From the NCBI GenBank assembly GCA_016218925.1, contig JACRCR010000229.1, positions 1-49,112 on the forward strand: a DNA stretch of 49,112 nt, in the 5' to 3' direction. The notes below the pieces were generated by a model, which saw nothing but the letters and a program-made list of their open reading frames with translations, did no database searches and was not told where the DNA came from. This DNA is from Deltaproteobacteria bacterium (lineage in GTDB: Bacteria > Desulfobacterota > Binatia > UBA1149 > CAITLU01). Each line of letters starts with the position of its first letter. The first letter of the stretch is position 1. The translations under genes were made by a program, and so were the position numbers. Below are positions 15,664 through 24,024 of this stretch, one piece after another.

Positions 15664-17280
15664 ATGACCGATCGCTCCATTCCTTTCGGCGCGCCCGCCG
15701 TCTCGTTCGACGGGGGCGACCTCGACTGCGGCGGCGGCCTTCTGCTGCTGATCCGCCGTCACATCGATCCGCTGGCGCCCGGGCAACTGCTCGAGATCTT
15801 CTCGACCGAGAGTTCCGTGGAGGAAGACCTGCCGGCCTGGTGCCGGCTGACCGGTAACGGATTGGTGACGATGACACACGAGGGCCACCGCCTGCGTTTC
15901 GTAGTCAGCAAGGGGAAGTCGGTCGCACGCGCCGCGCAAGACGCCGAGCCGCTCGGCGCCGTAGCGGCGATCTCGACCTCGGCAAGCCCCGCCGCGCCGC
16001 CGCGCACTACCACGGATGCGACGCCGCGCGGCCGACAGCACGCGCCGATCACGCAAGCGATCGCGAGCGTGGTCATCCCCTCTTCACTCCCCTCGCCCGC
16101 CACGGTCGCGCCGGTCGCGCCGCTGTCGGTGGGCGGCATCGGCAGTTGGCCGCGACCGCGCTGGCTGCTGCGCGCACTGCACGAACGCCTCGAAGGCCGC
16201 CAGTCCGAGCAGGAGTTCGCGGCCGCAGCCGACGATGCCGCGCGCCTGGCGATCGCCGCGCAGCAACGCGCCGGCGCCGACATCATCACCGACGGCGAGC
16301 AGCGTCGCGACAACTACGCCAGCTTCGTCGGAGCCCGTCTCGACAACTGCCAGCTCATTCCGATCACCGATCTGCTGCCGTACGTCGATGATCCCGAACA
16401 GTTCCAGCGCGAGCTGCGCGCGCTCGACGTCCCTGCGGCGGAGATTCGCCATCCCGCGGTGTTCGGTCCGCTCGGACGCAGCCGGCCGCTGGCGTTGCAC
16501 GAGTTCGAGTTCGCACGCGCGGTGGCGCCGGATGCAACGCTCAAGGTCACGCTGCCGGGTCCCTACCTGCTCACGCGCACGATGTGGATGGAGTGCATCT
16601 CCGATCGCGCCTACGCACGGCGCGAAGACCTCGCCGCCGACATCGTGCGAGTGCTGCGTGAAGAGCTGCACTTCCTGCTGGCGGCCGGGGTTTCGATCGT
16701 CCAACTGGACGAGCCGGTGCTGAGCGAAGTCGTCTACGGCGCCGTGGGCGCCGGCGGCCGGACTTTCATGTGCGGCGCGCTGGGTGCCCGGCGCCCCGTC
16801 GACGAAGAACTCGCCTTCGCGCGCGACTTGCTCGGCGCAGTCGTTGAACGACTGCCGCGCGAGCGTCTGGCGCTGCACGTGTGTCGCGGTAACTGGACGC
16901 CCGACGAGAGCGTCGCGCTGTCGGGCGATTACCGTCCGCTGCTGCCAGTGCTCGGTGCCGTCGCCGTGGGGACCCTGTTCCTGGAGCTGTGCACGCCGCG
17001 CGCCGGAGAGCTCGAAGTCCTGGCCGCGCTTCCCGGCGATCTGCGGGTGGGAGTCGGCGTCATCAATCAGAAGGAGCAGCGCGTGGAGTCGGCCGAGGAG
17101 GTGCTCGCCCGCGCCGAGCGCGCGATCGCGCTGCTGGGACCCGAGCGCGTGCTGCTGAACCCCGACTGCGGATTCGCCACATTTGCCGACAACCCGATCG
17201 TCACCGCCGAGCTGGCTGAGCAGAAACTCGCCGTCATCGCGCGCGCAGCCGAAGTACTCAGAGCGCGCTACCGCCTGTGA
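15664..17280 (+). CDS. TusA domain fused to core-MetE zinc methyltransferase
   Basis: 538 residues. Residues ~12-84 form a TusA-like domain: FDGGDLDCGGGLLLLI with C22 at the sulfur-carrier position (the usual CPxP reads CGGG) and EEDLPAWCRLTGN with C60. A ~65-residue Ala/Pro/Thr-rich linker follows. Residues ~153-538 are the C-terminal catalytic barrel of cobalamin-independent methionine synthase: GSWPRPRW (160-167), TDGEQRR (199-205), QLDEP (347-351). The expected zinc ligands are present as H395 and C397 (LHVCRGN), E431 (LFLELCT) and C492 (NPDCGFAT). The N-terminal folate-binding half of MetE is absent, as in folate-independent core-MetE enzymes. Joining a sulfur carrier to a thiol methyltransferase suggests methyl transfer to, or from, a carrier-delivered thiol; the substrate is unknown. 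The next gene starts inside its stop codon. Confidence 0.82.
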   Translation: MTDRSIPFGAPAVSFDGGDLDCGGGLLLLIRRHIDPLAPGQLLEIFSTESSVEEDLPAWCRLTGNGLVTMTHEGHRLRFVVSKGKSVARAAQDAEPLGAVAAISTSASPAAPPRTTTDATPRGRQHAPITQAIASVVIPSSLPSPATVAPVAPLSVGGIGSWPRPRWLLRALHERLEGRQSEQEFAAAADDAARLAIAAQQRAGADIITDGEQRRDNYASFVGARLDNCQLIPITDLLPYVDDPEQFQRELRALDVPAAEIRHPAVFGPLGRSRPLALHEFEFARAVAPDATLKVTLPGPYLLTRTMWMECISDRAYARREDLAADIVRVLREELHFLLAAGVSIVQLDEPVLSEVVYGAVGAGGRTFMCGALGARRPVDEELAFARDLLGAVVERLPRERLALHVCRGNWTPDESVALSGDYRPLLPVLGAVAVGTLFLELCTPRAGELEVLAALPGDLRVGVGVINQKEQRVESAEEVLARAERAIALLGPERVLLNPDCGFATFADNPIVTAELAEQKLAVIARAAEVLRARYRL

Positions 17281-18020
17281 ACTCCTTCGAACACGAACTC
17301 GACGCTCTCGGCGAAGACGCGCGCGCGCTGGCGGTGCTCACCGAACTCGATCGCGCCAGCGGAGTCAGCTGCGCCTCGTGCGCGGCGATCCTGTGCGGTC
17401 ACGACGCCATGATCAGTCTGGTGTGCGGCTACAAGGCCACGCCGCGCTGTCTCACTTGCATTGCCGCCGACATGGGACTGGCTGCGAGCGAGCTTCGCGA
17501 CCGCGCGTGGCGCTACGTGCACGGGCGCGACTGCTTCCTGCAGGGTTGGCGAGAGGCCAGCCGCCGCGAGGGGTTCTCGCCCGACACTCGGCCGTCTTGC
17601 TTGTGGAGCCCGGAGCACTCCAAGTCCGGCGCCGGCCCTGAGGCAAGGGCGAGCGACTCGCGTACCACTGCTGAGGCGCAGACCCGTCGCGGCGGCGCAG
17701 ACAACGAGACTTCGCCGGAGGCCAACGCGCGCACCGGTACGCCCGGGGCGGCCGGACCGCGAGCCGACGCAGAGGGACGCGCCGGTGCAGATGACGCCGC
17801 CGCGCGCAGAGCCGATGACGAATGGAACGCCGGCACGATGGCTTGCGGCGAACTGGTCCTCGAACTTCGCGGACGTCTGGGCCGGATGCCGAGCGGCTCA
17901 GTCCTGCTGCTTACGGCGTCCGATGCGGCCGCGCCGCAAGACATCCCGGCATGGTGCCGACTGACCGGACACAGGCTGGCCGGCGCCATGCACCCGCGCT
18001 ACTGGATCCGCGTGCGCTGA
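17277..18020 (+). CDS. Cysteine-rich N-terminal domain plus C-terminal TusA domain
   Basis: The GTG start at 17277 overlaps the stop of the TusA-MetE gene by four bases (GTGA), so translation is coupled. 247 residues in three parts. Residues ~28-105 hold a cysteine cluster, C32-x2-C35, C40, C50, C58-x2-C61, then RDCFLQGWREASRREGF and SCLW, resembling a zinc- or cluster-binding module. Residues ~105-180 are a low-complexity Ala/Arg/Glu linker. Residues ~187-247 are a TusA domain with MACGELVLELR (C189 at the carrier position) and DIPAWCRLTGH, nearly the same motif as in the neighbouring fusion. So two TusA domains and one DsrE are encoded in one operon. A sulfur-delivery or docking role is inferred. 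Confidence 0.75.
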   Translation: MNSFEHELDALGEDARALAVLTELDRASGVSCASCAAILCGHDAMISLVCGYKATPRCLTCIAADMGLAASELRDRAWRYVHGRDCFLQGWREASRREGFSPDTRPSCLWSPEHSKSGAGPEARASDSRTTAEAQTRRGGADNETSPEANARTGTPGAAGPRADAEGRAGADDAAARRADDEWNAGTMACGELVLELRGRLGRMPSGSVLLLTASDAAAPQDIPAWCRLTGHRLAGAMHPRYWIRVR

Positions 18021-18096
18021 TCCCGAAGCGGCGCGCCGCCACGAAAGCTCGACTCTCGTCACCAGGCACCGAGAGCCGGGATGCTCGAACCGACCG

Positions 18097-18945
18097 CTAC
18101 CCGACAATCCCGGCGACCCTCGCGTAGTCATCCATAAGCGGCAGGACCGCATCTTCGGCGATCGAAGGAATGAAGAACAGCGCGCGCGTCACGCCGGCGT
18201 CGCGCAGGATTCCCAACCGATCGACCTTGGGGCTGCAACCGTAGACCGACACCTCGAAGCCGTCGCTGCTGCGCCCGGCTTCGGCGAGCGCGCGGTGCAC
18301 CTGCGGCATCAACGTGGCTACATCGTCGGCGCCGCGCCCCTGCAACGGAAGCCAGCCGTCGCCGTAGCGCACTGCGCGACGCAGGCCGTGCGGCATCGCT
18401 CCACCCACGTGCACTGGCGGATGCGGCTTGCGCGCCGGACGCGGCGAAACGACCATCGGATCGAAGTCGACGAGCTCGCCATGGTACTCGGCCTTCTCCT
18501 GCGTCCACAGCAGTTTCATCGCTTCGACGCTCTCGCGCAGGCGTCTCCAGCGCGTGGCCGGATCGGTGCCGAGGCTGCGCATCTCTTCGATGTTCCATCC
18601 GCCGCCGACGCCGAACAGGAAGCGTCCTTTCGACAACACGTCCAGCGACGCCACCGTCTTGGCGGTCTGGAGCGGATCGCGCTGGGCAAGCAGACACACG
18701 CCGGTGCCAAGGCGGATACGCGAAGTCACCGAGGCCGCGGCGGCCAGTGCTACGAACGGGTCGAGCACATCGTAGTAGTTCTGCGGAAGATCGGCACCGC
18801 CCGGCCATGGCGTGGTGCGACACGCCGGAATGTACGAATGCTCTGCGACCCACAACGACTCGAAACCACGCTCTTCGGCCGCGCGCGCCAGCGCCGCGGG
18901 GGAAATCGCATACTCGGTGGGAAAGAACGTCAAACCGTAGTGCAT
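18097..18945 (-). CDS. LLM-class, probably F420-dependent oxidoreductase
   Basis: 282 residues, with AGGAGG six bases before the ATG. The luciferase-like TIM-barrel family is shown by YGLTFFPTEYAISP at the start, FESLWVAEHSYIP (about 28-40), the substrate-side loop RIRLGTGVCLLAQRDPLQTAKTVASLD, and RFLFGVGGGWN. The combination fits the F420-dependent subgroup (TIGR03619 type) better than FMN-dependent alkanal monooxygenases; the cofactor is inferred. Such enzymes oxidise or reduce alcohols, quinones or similar substrates in the cytosol. It is convergent with the cysteine-rich TusA gene across a 76-base gap and otherwise isolated. Confidence 0.85.
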   Translation of the reverse strand: MHYGLTFFPTEYAISPAALARAAEERGFESLWVAEHSYIPACRTTPWPGGADLPQNYYDVLDPFVALAAAASVTSRIRLGTGVCLLAQRDPLQTAKTVASLDVLSKGRFLFGVGGGWNIEEMRSLGTDPATRWRRLRESVEAMKLLWTQEKAEYHGELVDFDPMVVSPRPARKPHPPVHVGGAMPHGLRRAVRYGDGWLPLQGRGADDVATLMPQVHRALAEAGRSSDGFEVSVYGCSPKVDRLGILRDAGVTRALFFIPSIAEDAVLPLMDDYARVAGIVG

Positions 18946-19011
18946 GAAGCCTCCTGACGAGTACCTGCGCCGAACTGCGTCGCCGCGGTCTCGGGCAGCG
19001 TCGTTACATAC

Positions 19012-20664
19012 TCAGAAACCGACCGCGTGACCATCCTTGCGCGACTCGCTGGCCGCGAGGTAGCCGCCTTGGATTTTGTGGATCACCTGCGCGCCGCCGA
19101 ACATCAGCGCCGGCGCGACCGAGACGTCGTGACCACGTGCGACGAGCCCGGCGCGCACCGACTCGGCGACTTCTTCCTCGACCAGGACCGTGCGTCCCTC
19201 GGCGATCTGCCAGCGCGGCGCATCGGCGGCGGCCTGCGGGTTCTGTCCGTGGCCGAAGATGCGCAGCATCAATTGCAAGTGGCCCTGGGGCTGCATCGGA
19301 CCTCCCATCAGGCCGAATGCCGTCACCGGCTCCTGTGCCACCGCGGCCGGCCCGCCAACAGCCGCCGCTCGCGTGTCGCTCTTGGGCGAGGCCCCGGCGC
19401 CGCGGGTGACGAAGCCCGGAATGATGGTGTGGAAGGGACGCTTGCTCGGGCCCACGCAGTTTGGATGGCCGTGTTCCAGACAAAAGCCGGAGCCGCGGTT
19501 CTGCAGACTGATGCCGGTGCCCGGCACGACGATCCCCGAACCGAAGGAGAAGTAGTTGGACTGGATGTAGGAAACCATCATGCCCGCGGCGTCGGCTGCG
19601 CACAGGTAAACCGTGTCGCCGGCGATCGGGCGGCCGGCCTCGAAGTCGCTGGCACGCTCGGCGTCGATGTCGCCAGCCCTGCATGCAAGGTAGTCGGGAT
19701 CGAGGAGCGCGTCGACGCCCACACGCATCGAACTCGGATCCGCCACCGCGCGATAGACATCGGCGAAGGCCAGCTTCATCGCTTCGATCTGGAAGTGCAG
19801 GCTCGCCGCGCTGTCGGGCGCGAACTCCAGAACGCGCGTGTGCGCCAGCATGCCCAGGGCCATCTGCGCCGCGATCCCCTGACCGTTGGGCGGAATCTCG
19901 TGAACCCTGACCGCTTCGAAGTCGATGGCGATCGGCTCCACCCAATCGGCTCGATGCGCCGCGAGGTCGTGCTCATCCAGTACGCCCCCGCCCGCGCGCG
20001 ACGCCACCGCGACCGCGGTCGCGAGTTCGCCTCGATAGAAGCTTTCGCCTTTGCTCGTGGCGACGCTGTCCAGACTGCGCGCCAGATCGGGCAGCCGAAA
20101 CATTTCGCCGCTGCGCGGCGCGCGACCGCCGGGAAGAAACACGCGCGCAAACTCGCCGAAGCCGCCGAACACGCTCGACACCAGGTCCCATTGGCGCGCC
20201 ACCACCGGCGAGATCAGAAACCCGCCGTCGGCATACGCGATCGCGGCCTTGAACAGATCCTCGAACGGCAAGCGACCGAACCGACCGGACAGTTCGACCC
20301 AGGCCGAGACCGCTCCCGGAACCGTCACCGAGTCCCAGCCGAGCCCCGGCACGCGGCGTGCGCCGTCGAAACGACTCTCTGTCCAGCGCGAGGGCGAGCG
20401 ACCGGACGCGTTCAGGCCAAGCACGCGCCGCGACTGCGGATCCCAAACGATCGCGAACGCGTCGCTACCGAGACCGTTGTTGGTGGGCTCCACCACGGTC
20501 AGAGTGATGGCCGCTGCCAGCGCGGCGTCGACTGCGTTGCCGCCTGCCGCCAGCGCCGCCAGGCCCGCCTGCGCGGCCAGCGGCTGAGACGTGGCCACCA
20601 CGTTTGCGGCCAGCACCGGCATGCGCCGCGAAAGGTAGGGGAACTCGTATCCGAACTCTTTCAT
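19012..20664 (-). CDS. Gamma-glutamyltransferase family protein (Ntn hydrolase)
   Basis: 550 residues from the ATG at 20664; the longer frame upstream overlaps the GNAT gene and is unlikely. GGT features: GGNAVDAALAAAITLTVVEP (41-60), GLGSDAF, and the autocleavage/nucleophile Thr T351 in AGDTVYLCAADAAG, followed by QSNYFSFGSG. GGPMQPQGHLQ near the C-terminus is the other family hallmark. The proprotein would self-cleave before T351 into two subunits. No signal peptide is visible, so unlike periplasmic E. coli Ggt this member is probably cytosolic. Typical activities are glutathione or gamma-glutamyl amide hydrolysis; some relatives cleave other amides. It follows the GNAT gene by 23 bases and is likely co-transcribed. 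Confidence 0.87.
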   Translation of the reverse strand: MKEFGYEFPYLSRRMPVLAANVVATSQPLAAQAGLAALAAGGNAVDAALAAAITLTVVEPTNNGLGSDAFAIVWDPQSRRVLGLNASGRSPSRWTESRFDGARRVPGLGWDSVTVPGAVSAWVELSGRFGRLPFEDLFKAAIAYADGGFLISPVVARQWDLVSSVFGGFGEFARVFLPGGRAPRSGEMFRLPDLARSLDSVATSKGESFYRGELATAVAVASRAGGGVLDEHDLAAHRADWVEPIAIDFEAVRVHEIPPNGQGIAAQMALGMLAHTRVLEFAPDSAASLHFQIEAMKLAFADVYRAVADPSSMRVGVDALLDPDYLACRAGDIDAERASDFEAGRPIAGDTVYLCAADAAGMMVSYIQSNYFSFGSGIVVPGTGISLQNRGSGFCLEHGHPNCVGPSKRPFHTIIPGFVTRGAGASPKSDTRAAAVGGPAAVAQEPVTAFGLMGGPMQPQGHLQLMLRIFGHGQNPQAAADAPRWQIAEGRTVLVEEEVAESVRAGLVARGHDVSVAPALMFGGAQVIHKIQGGYLAASESRKDGHAVGF

Positions 20665-20687
20665 GTTCGTTGCGGCCGGGCGGCGGT

Positions 20688-21293
20688 TCAGCGCGGCTGC
20701 CGCACCATGCGATAGACGCTCGGACCGCTCGGCAGCGCATACGGTGCGATCAATTCGAAACCGTAGCGCTGGTAGTACCCGACGTTCTCCTCGCGTGAGG
20801 CTTCCAGGTAGGCGGGCACGCCTTCGATGTCGCAGCGCCTCAGGACCGGCGCGAGCAGAGCGCGCCCGACGCCGCTGCGCTGGCGGCTCGGCTCGCTGCC
20901 GAGAATCGCCAGATACCAGTGCGGCTCTTGCGGATGCAGCGTGGCCAGCGGTGCCATGCCGCGCACAACCGTCAATGCCCGCAATCCGAAGACCGGCACC
21001 ACGCTGAGCGCAAAGTCGAAGAACTGCGAGATCGTCGGACTCTCGTGGCGAGGCGGCTCCCACAGCGCGGCGCCCGCCACATCGTCGGTGGTCCAGATCG
21101 CGCCGCTGCGGGCGTAGATCGACAGCACGCGGCGAAACAGCCTCGTCTGGCGCCGCCGCCTGCTGGCCTCGTCGGGGAACATCCACAGATGGACCGGATC
21201 GACTGCGAAGGCTCCGAGCAGCACTTCCAGCAGTCGCGCGAAATCCCCCTCGGTCGCCGGCCTGGCGCCGCAGCCACTTCCGGCGGTCCCCAC
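20688..21293 (-). CDS. GNAT-family N-acetyltransferase
   Basis: 201 residues, GTG start at 21293 (no convincing ribosome site; the start is uncertain). The acetyl-CoA-binding strand-loop-helix is clear: WYLAILGSEPSRQRSGVGRALL with the Q-R-x-G-V-G pyrophosphate loop (about 132-153), then PAYLEASREENVGYYQRYGFEL. The family acetylates amines on small molecules or proteins; the substrate cannot be told. The layout resembles the many stand-alone GNATs that modify toxic amines. Upstream of gamma-glutamyltransferase on the same strand; the 217 bases before it hold nothing I recognise. Confidence 0.82.
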   Translation of the reverse strand: MGTAGSGCGARPATEGDFARLLEVLLGAFAVDPVHLWMFPDEASRRRRQTRLFRRVLSIYARSGAIWTTDDVAGAALWEPPRHESPTISQFFDFALSVVPVFGLRALTVVRGMAPLATLHPQEPHWYLAILGSEPSRQRSGVGRALLAPVLRRCDIEGVPAYLEASREENVGYYQRYGFELIAPYALPSGPSVYRMVRQPR

Positions 21294-21511
21294 GCCCGAG
21301 CCTTTAGCGCCGTTTCACAGCCACGCAAACACGCGGGGCGCGCAGTGTTCAAGAAACGCCACGCCGCCGCGCCGATCGGCAGGCAGCCACGCCACCGCGC
21401 GGCGCGGTTCGAAGGCGCGGCGCGCCGGCGCTACAAGACGCCCAACACCAGACAGCCCGCGAAGACCCCTGAGGGCGTCGCCGCCGGCTGCTCACATAGG
21501 AGATCCACAGC

Positions 21512-22306
21512 ATGGCCGCACCCGCCACCCCTGCTCTCGCGATGGTCACCGGAGCGTCTTCCGGTATCGGCAAGTCGTTCGCAGAAGTTCTCGCTTCGCG
21601 TGGCACCGACCTCGTCCTGGTTGCGCGCAGTCGAGAGCGCCTCGAAGAACTCGCAACGACTCTGCGAGAGCGCCATGGCCGCAGCGTGGACGTGCTGGTC
21701 GCCGATCTCGAGAAGCCCGAAGAACTGGCGCTGGTCGAGCAACGCCTCCACGAGGATGCCCGCATCGATTTGCTGATAAACAACGCGGGCTACGGCTTCG
21801 CCGGAAGCTTCGCCGAACTTCCGCTGGAGCGCTCCCTGGGACAGATCGGCTGCAACATCACCGCGCTGACGCGCCTGACCCACGCGGCACTGTCGACCAT
21901 GAAGCCCTCGCGCCGCGGCGGGATCATGAACATAGCCTCGACCGCCGCGTTCCTGCCCACGCCCTACTTCTCGGTCTACGCGGCGACGAAGTCCTACGTA
22001 GTCACCTTCAGCCTGGCCCTCAGCGAAGAGATCAAGGCGCACGGCGTGACGATCACCGTGGTGTGTCCGGGGTTCACGCGCACCGAGTTCCAGAGCCGCG
22101 CCGACTACGACGCATCGGCAATGCCGGGCTTCGTGTGGCAGAGCGCCGAAGATGTCGTCAAGGAATCGCTGGCCGCCTACGGCGCCGGACAGACGCTGTG
22201 CGTGCCCGGCCTGCCGAACCGCGTCACCACCGCGCTGACCGGACTGCTGCCGAAGTCGCTGCTGGTCTCGCTGATCGGGCGCTTCACGCAGCCGCCCAAG
22301 GGCTGA
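21512..22306 (+). CDS. Short-chain dehydrogenase/reductase
   Basis: 264 residues, AGGAGAT ribosome site ten bases upstream. Classical SDR: nucleotide-binding TGASSGIG (14-21), NNAGYGF as the NNAG strand, and the Ser/Tyr/Lys triad in NIASTAAF, then VYAATK. ARSRERLEE after the second strand suits NADP(H). The C-terminus ends with a hydrophobic PKSLLVSLIGRF segment typical of the DltE/YqjQ-like subgroup acting on lipids or hydrophobic ketones. Substrate unknown. It is transcribed alone and converges on the DUF1329 gene with a 41-base gap. Confidence 0.88.
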   Translation: MAAPATPALAMVTGASSGIGKSFAEVLASRGTDLVLVARSRERLEELATTLRERHGRSVDVLVADLEKPEELALVEQRLHEDARIDLLINNAGYGFAGSFAELPLERSLGQIGCNITALTRLTHAALSTMKPSRRGGIMNIASTAAFLPTPYFSVYAATKSYVVTFSLALSEEIKAHGVTITVVCPGFTRTEFQSRADYDASAMPGFVWQSAEDVVKESLAAYGAGQTLCVPGLPNRVTTALTGLLPKSLLVSLIGRFTQPPKG

Positions 22307-22347
22307 CGCGAAGCGACCCCGATCGTTTGCGCGCGCCTGGCGTCAGC

Positions 22348-23679
22348 TCAGCGGCCGGCAGCGATGATCGCGGACAGTTCGAAGTAGGTCTCGCTGGTTC
22401 CTTCCTTGTCGCCGACGTTGATGTACCAGCCCTGCTCCCCGGGAAACCGCGCGCTCGGCAGCGCGCAGATGGTGGCGTGCTCGAGCTGCATGTCGACCAT
22501 GCTGATCGACGGATTGTAGCTGACGTCGTAGTCGAAGCCGTACTTGGCGCCTTCAAAGGGCCGATGCGCGTACATGAAATTGTTCACCCACACTTTCCAG
22601 AGCTCTCCGGCCTGGTCGTAGATGTCGCTGAACAGGATGCGGTAACTCTCACGGTCCAGGTAAATGACGCGCTTGGAGTAGGCGTACTGGGGCACCTTGG
22701 AGGAGCCCTCGACAACCCACACATCGCGCGGCTCCCACGCACTGGCGTGGAGAAAGTCGCCCGACGGCGGCTGCCACGAGACCGGAATCTTGTCGGCGTG
22801 GAAGGAGCCGAGCATCTTCTTCTCGCCGAGGAACTTCCAGGTGAACCAGCCGACGTTGCCGGCATAGCCGGCGTAGCTGTCCTGATCGGTGTCCTGGCCG
22901 AACAACGCGTCGGAGCGCTGCGCCGACGACAGGCGCCGCACGCGCCGCAGTTGCGGCAGATACAGCCAGGTGTCGTCCTGCCTGGTGTAGTCGATGTAGC
23001 GGTTGAAGGTAAAGCCGGTGCCCTTCAAATCGAACGGCTCGATCAGCGGATAGAGGGCTTCCTTGTAACGCGCGTTGTCGCGGTTGGCCATCTCCGGCTT
23101 GGGATCCACCAGCGTGCGCTCGCGGAAGTAGAGCCGGCGCAGATGGTCGATCAGGAAGTGCCGCTCCATCTTCATCGGATTGCCGTTGCTGCCGACGGCT
23201 CCGGTGTCGCAGTCGAAGTTGCGCAGATCGAGGTCGTCGACCGCGATCGACGCGTTGAAGTTGAACATGTGCTTGGCGCCGGCCTGGGGATCGTCCGGCT
23301 TCACCAGCACGAACGGAAGTCCCGCCACGTGGTTCACCAGGTGGGTAGAATCCGGAGAGATCTCGACCTGCCCGGCGTACTTCTCGGTGGCCGCCGCAAA
23401 AGGCGGTGGGAAGCTGACCTTCTTATAGTCGCCTACCTTGATGGTCGCGCCGCGCTCGATCAGCCACTTGATCGACGGCGCCAGCACGTCGATGTACTGG
23501 TCGATGTTGGCGCGGGTCAGGACGGTGCCGCTGGGCGGAACTTCGGCTGCCGCCGGCCCCGGCGCGGTCGTGGCCAGCGCGAATGCCACCGCGACGGCCA
23601 CCGCCGCCTGTCCCCAGCCCATTGGACCCGTCCCGCGCCTTGCGGCACGGGCTGGTCGAGTTTTCGTAAAGCCGTTCAC
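22348..23679 (-). CDS. DUF1329 outer-membrane-associated protein
   Basis: 443 residues from a GTG at 23679 with GGAGG ten bases upstream (an ATG at 23706 is possible). A signal peptide with hydrophobic core AAVAVAVAFALATTA and cleavage near AAA-E is clear. The body matches DUF1329: YLPQLRRVRRLSSAQRSD, the GSFHADKIPV region, and RDVWVVEGSSK. The fold is LolB/LolA-like, so it probably handles lipids or other hydrophobic molecules at the outer membrane. DUF1329 genes normally neighbour DUF1302 porin-like proteins and RND exporters of the MmpL type; neither is present here. Confidence 0.85.
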   Translation of the reverse strand: MNGFTKTRPARAARRGTGPMGWGQAAVAVAVAFALATTAPGPAAAEVPPSGTVLTRANIDQYIDVLAPSIKWLIERGATIKVGDYKKVSFPPPFAAATEKYAGQVEISPDSTHLVNHVAGLPFVLVKPDDPQAGAKHMFNFNASIAVDDLDLRNFDCDTGAVGSNGNPMKMERHFLIDHLRRLYFRERTLVDPKPEMANRDNARYKEALYPLIEPFDLKGTGFTFNRYIDYTRQDDTWLYLPQLRRVRRLSSAQRSDALFGQDTDQDSYAGYAGNVGWFTWKFLGEKKMLGSFHADKIPVSWQPPSGDFLHASAWEPRDVWVVEGSSKVPQYAYSKRVIYLDRESYRILFSDIYDQAGELWKVWVNNFMYAHRPFEGAKYGFDYDVSYNPSISMVDMQLEHATICALPSARFPGEQGWYINVGDKEGTSETYFELSAIIAAGR

Positions 23680-23870
23680 CGTGATGGATCCTCCGAGTAC
23701 CGTCACCCGCCGCGGGACCCGCCCGCCGCAGACCTATAGGAATCCTTGTCCGATACCGGATTTGCCGAGGCAAAGGAATAGCGGTTCTGCGTAGCGAGCG
23801 CCCGCGGCCGTGCCCGTGCGCACTTTCGGGGACCGGGCGCGGGCCGCCGGTCGCGAAATGACAGAATGGT

Positions 23871-23947
23871 TGGCGCGCCCGGCCTGATTCGAACAGGCGA
23901 CCGACGGGTTCGAAGCCCGGTGCTCTATCCAGCTGAGCTACGGGCGC
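23871..23947 (-). tRNA. tRNA-Arg (anticodon TCG)
   Basis: Read on the minus strand: acceptor GCGCCCG (23947 downward) pairs fully with CGGGCGC, D-arm GCTC..GAGC, anticodon stem CCGGG/CCCG(T) with loop CTTCGAA, so anticodon TCG at 23913-23911, and T-arm GCCTG-TTCGAAT-CAGGC. Discriminator G and an encoded CCA at 23873-23871. It reads CGA and, by wobble, other CGN arginine codons. It stands alone between the DUF1329 and dinB genes; I see no second copy of its 3' end that would mark an integrated element. Confidence 0.95.
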
Positions 23948-24024
23948 GCAGGGGGCAAACCTACGGGCGGCCTGCCGCCGAGGCAATTGGCGGCGCTGCG
24001 CCAACGCGAAAAAACCGACGCCTC

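Noticed and set aside
22063-23739. Plus-strand open frame of 558 residues opposite the DUF1329 gene
   Set aside because: Starts inside the SDR gene in another frame and has no motif; the DUF1329 gene on the other strand is clear.
23871-23947. tRNA-Arg as integration site of a genomic island
   Set aside because: No integrase gene nearby and no second copy of the tRNA 3' end seen in the window.
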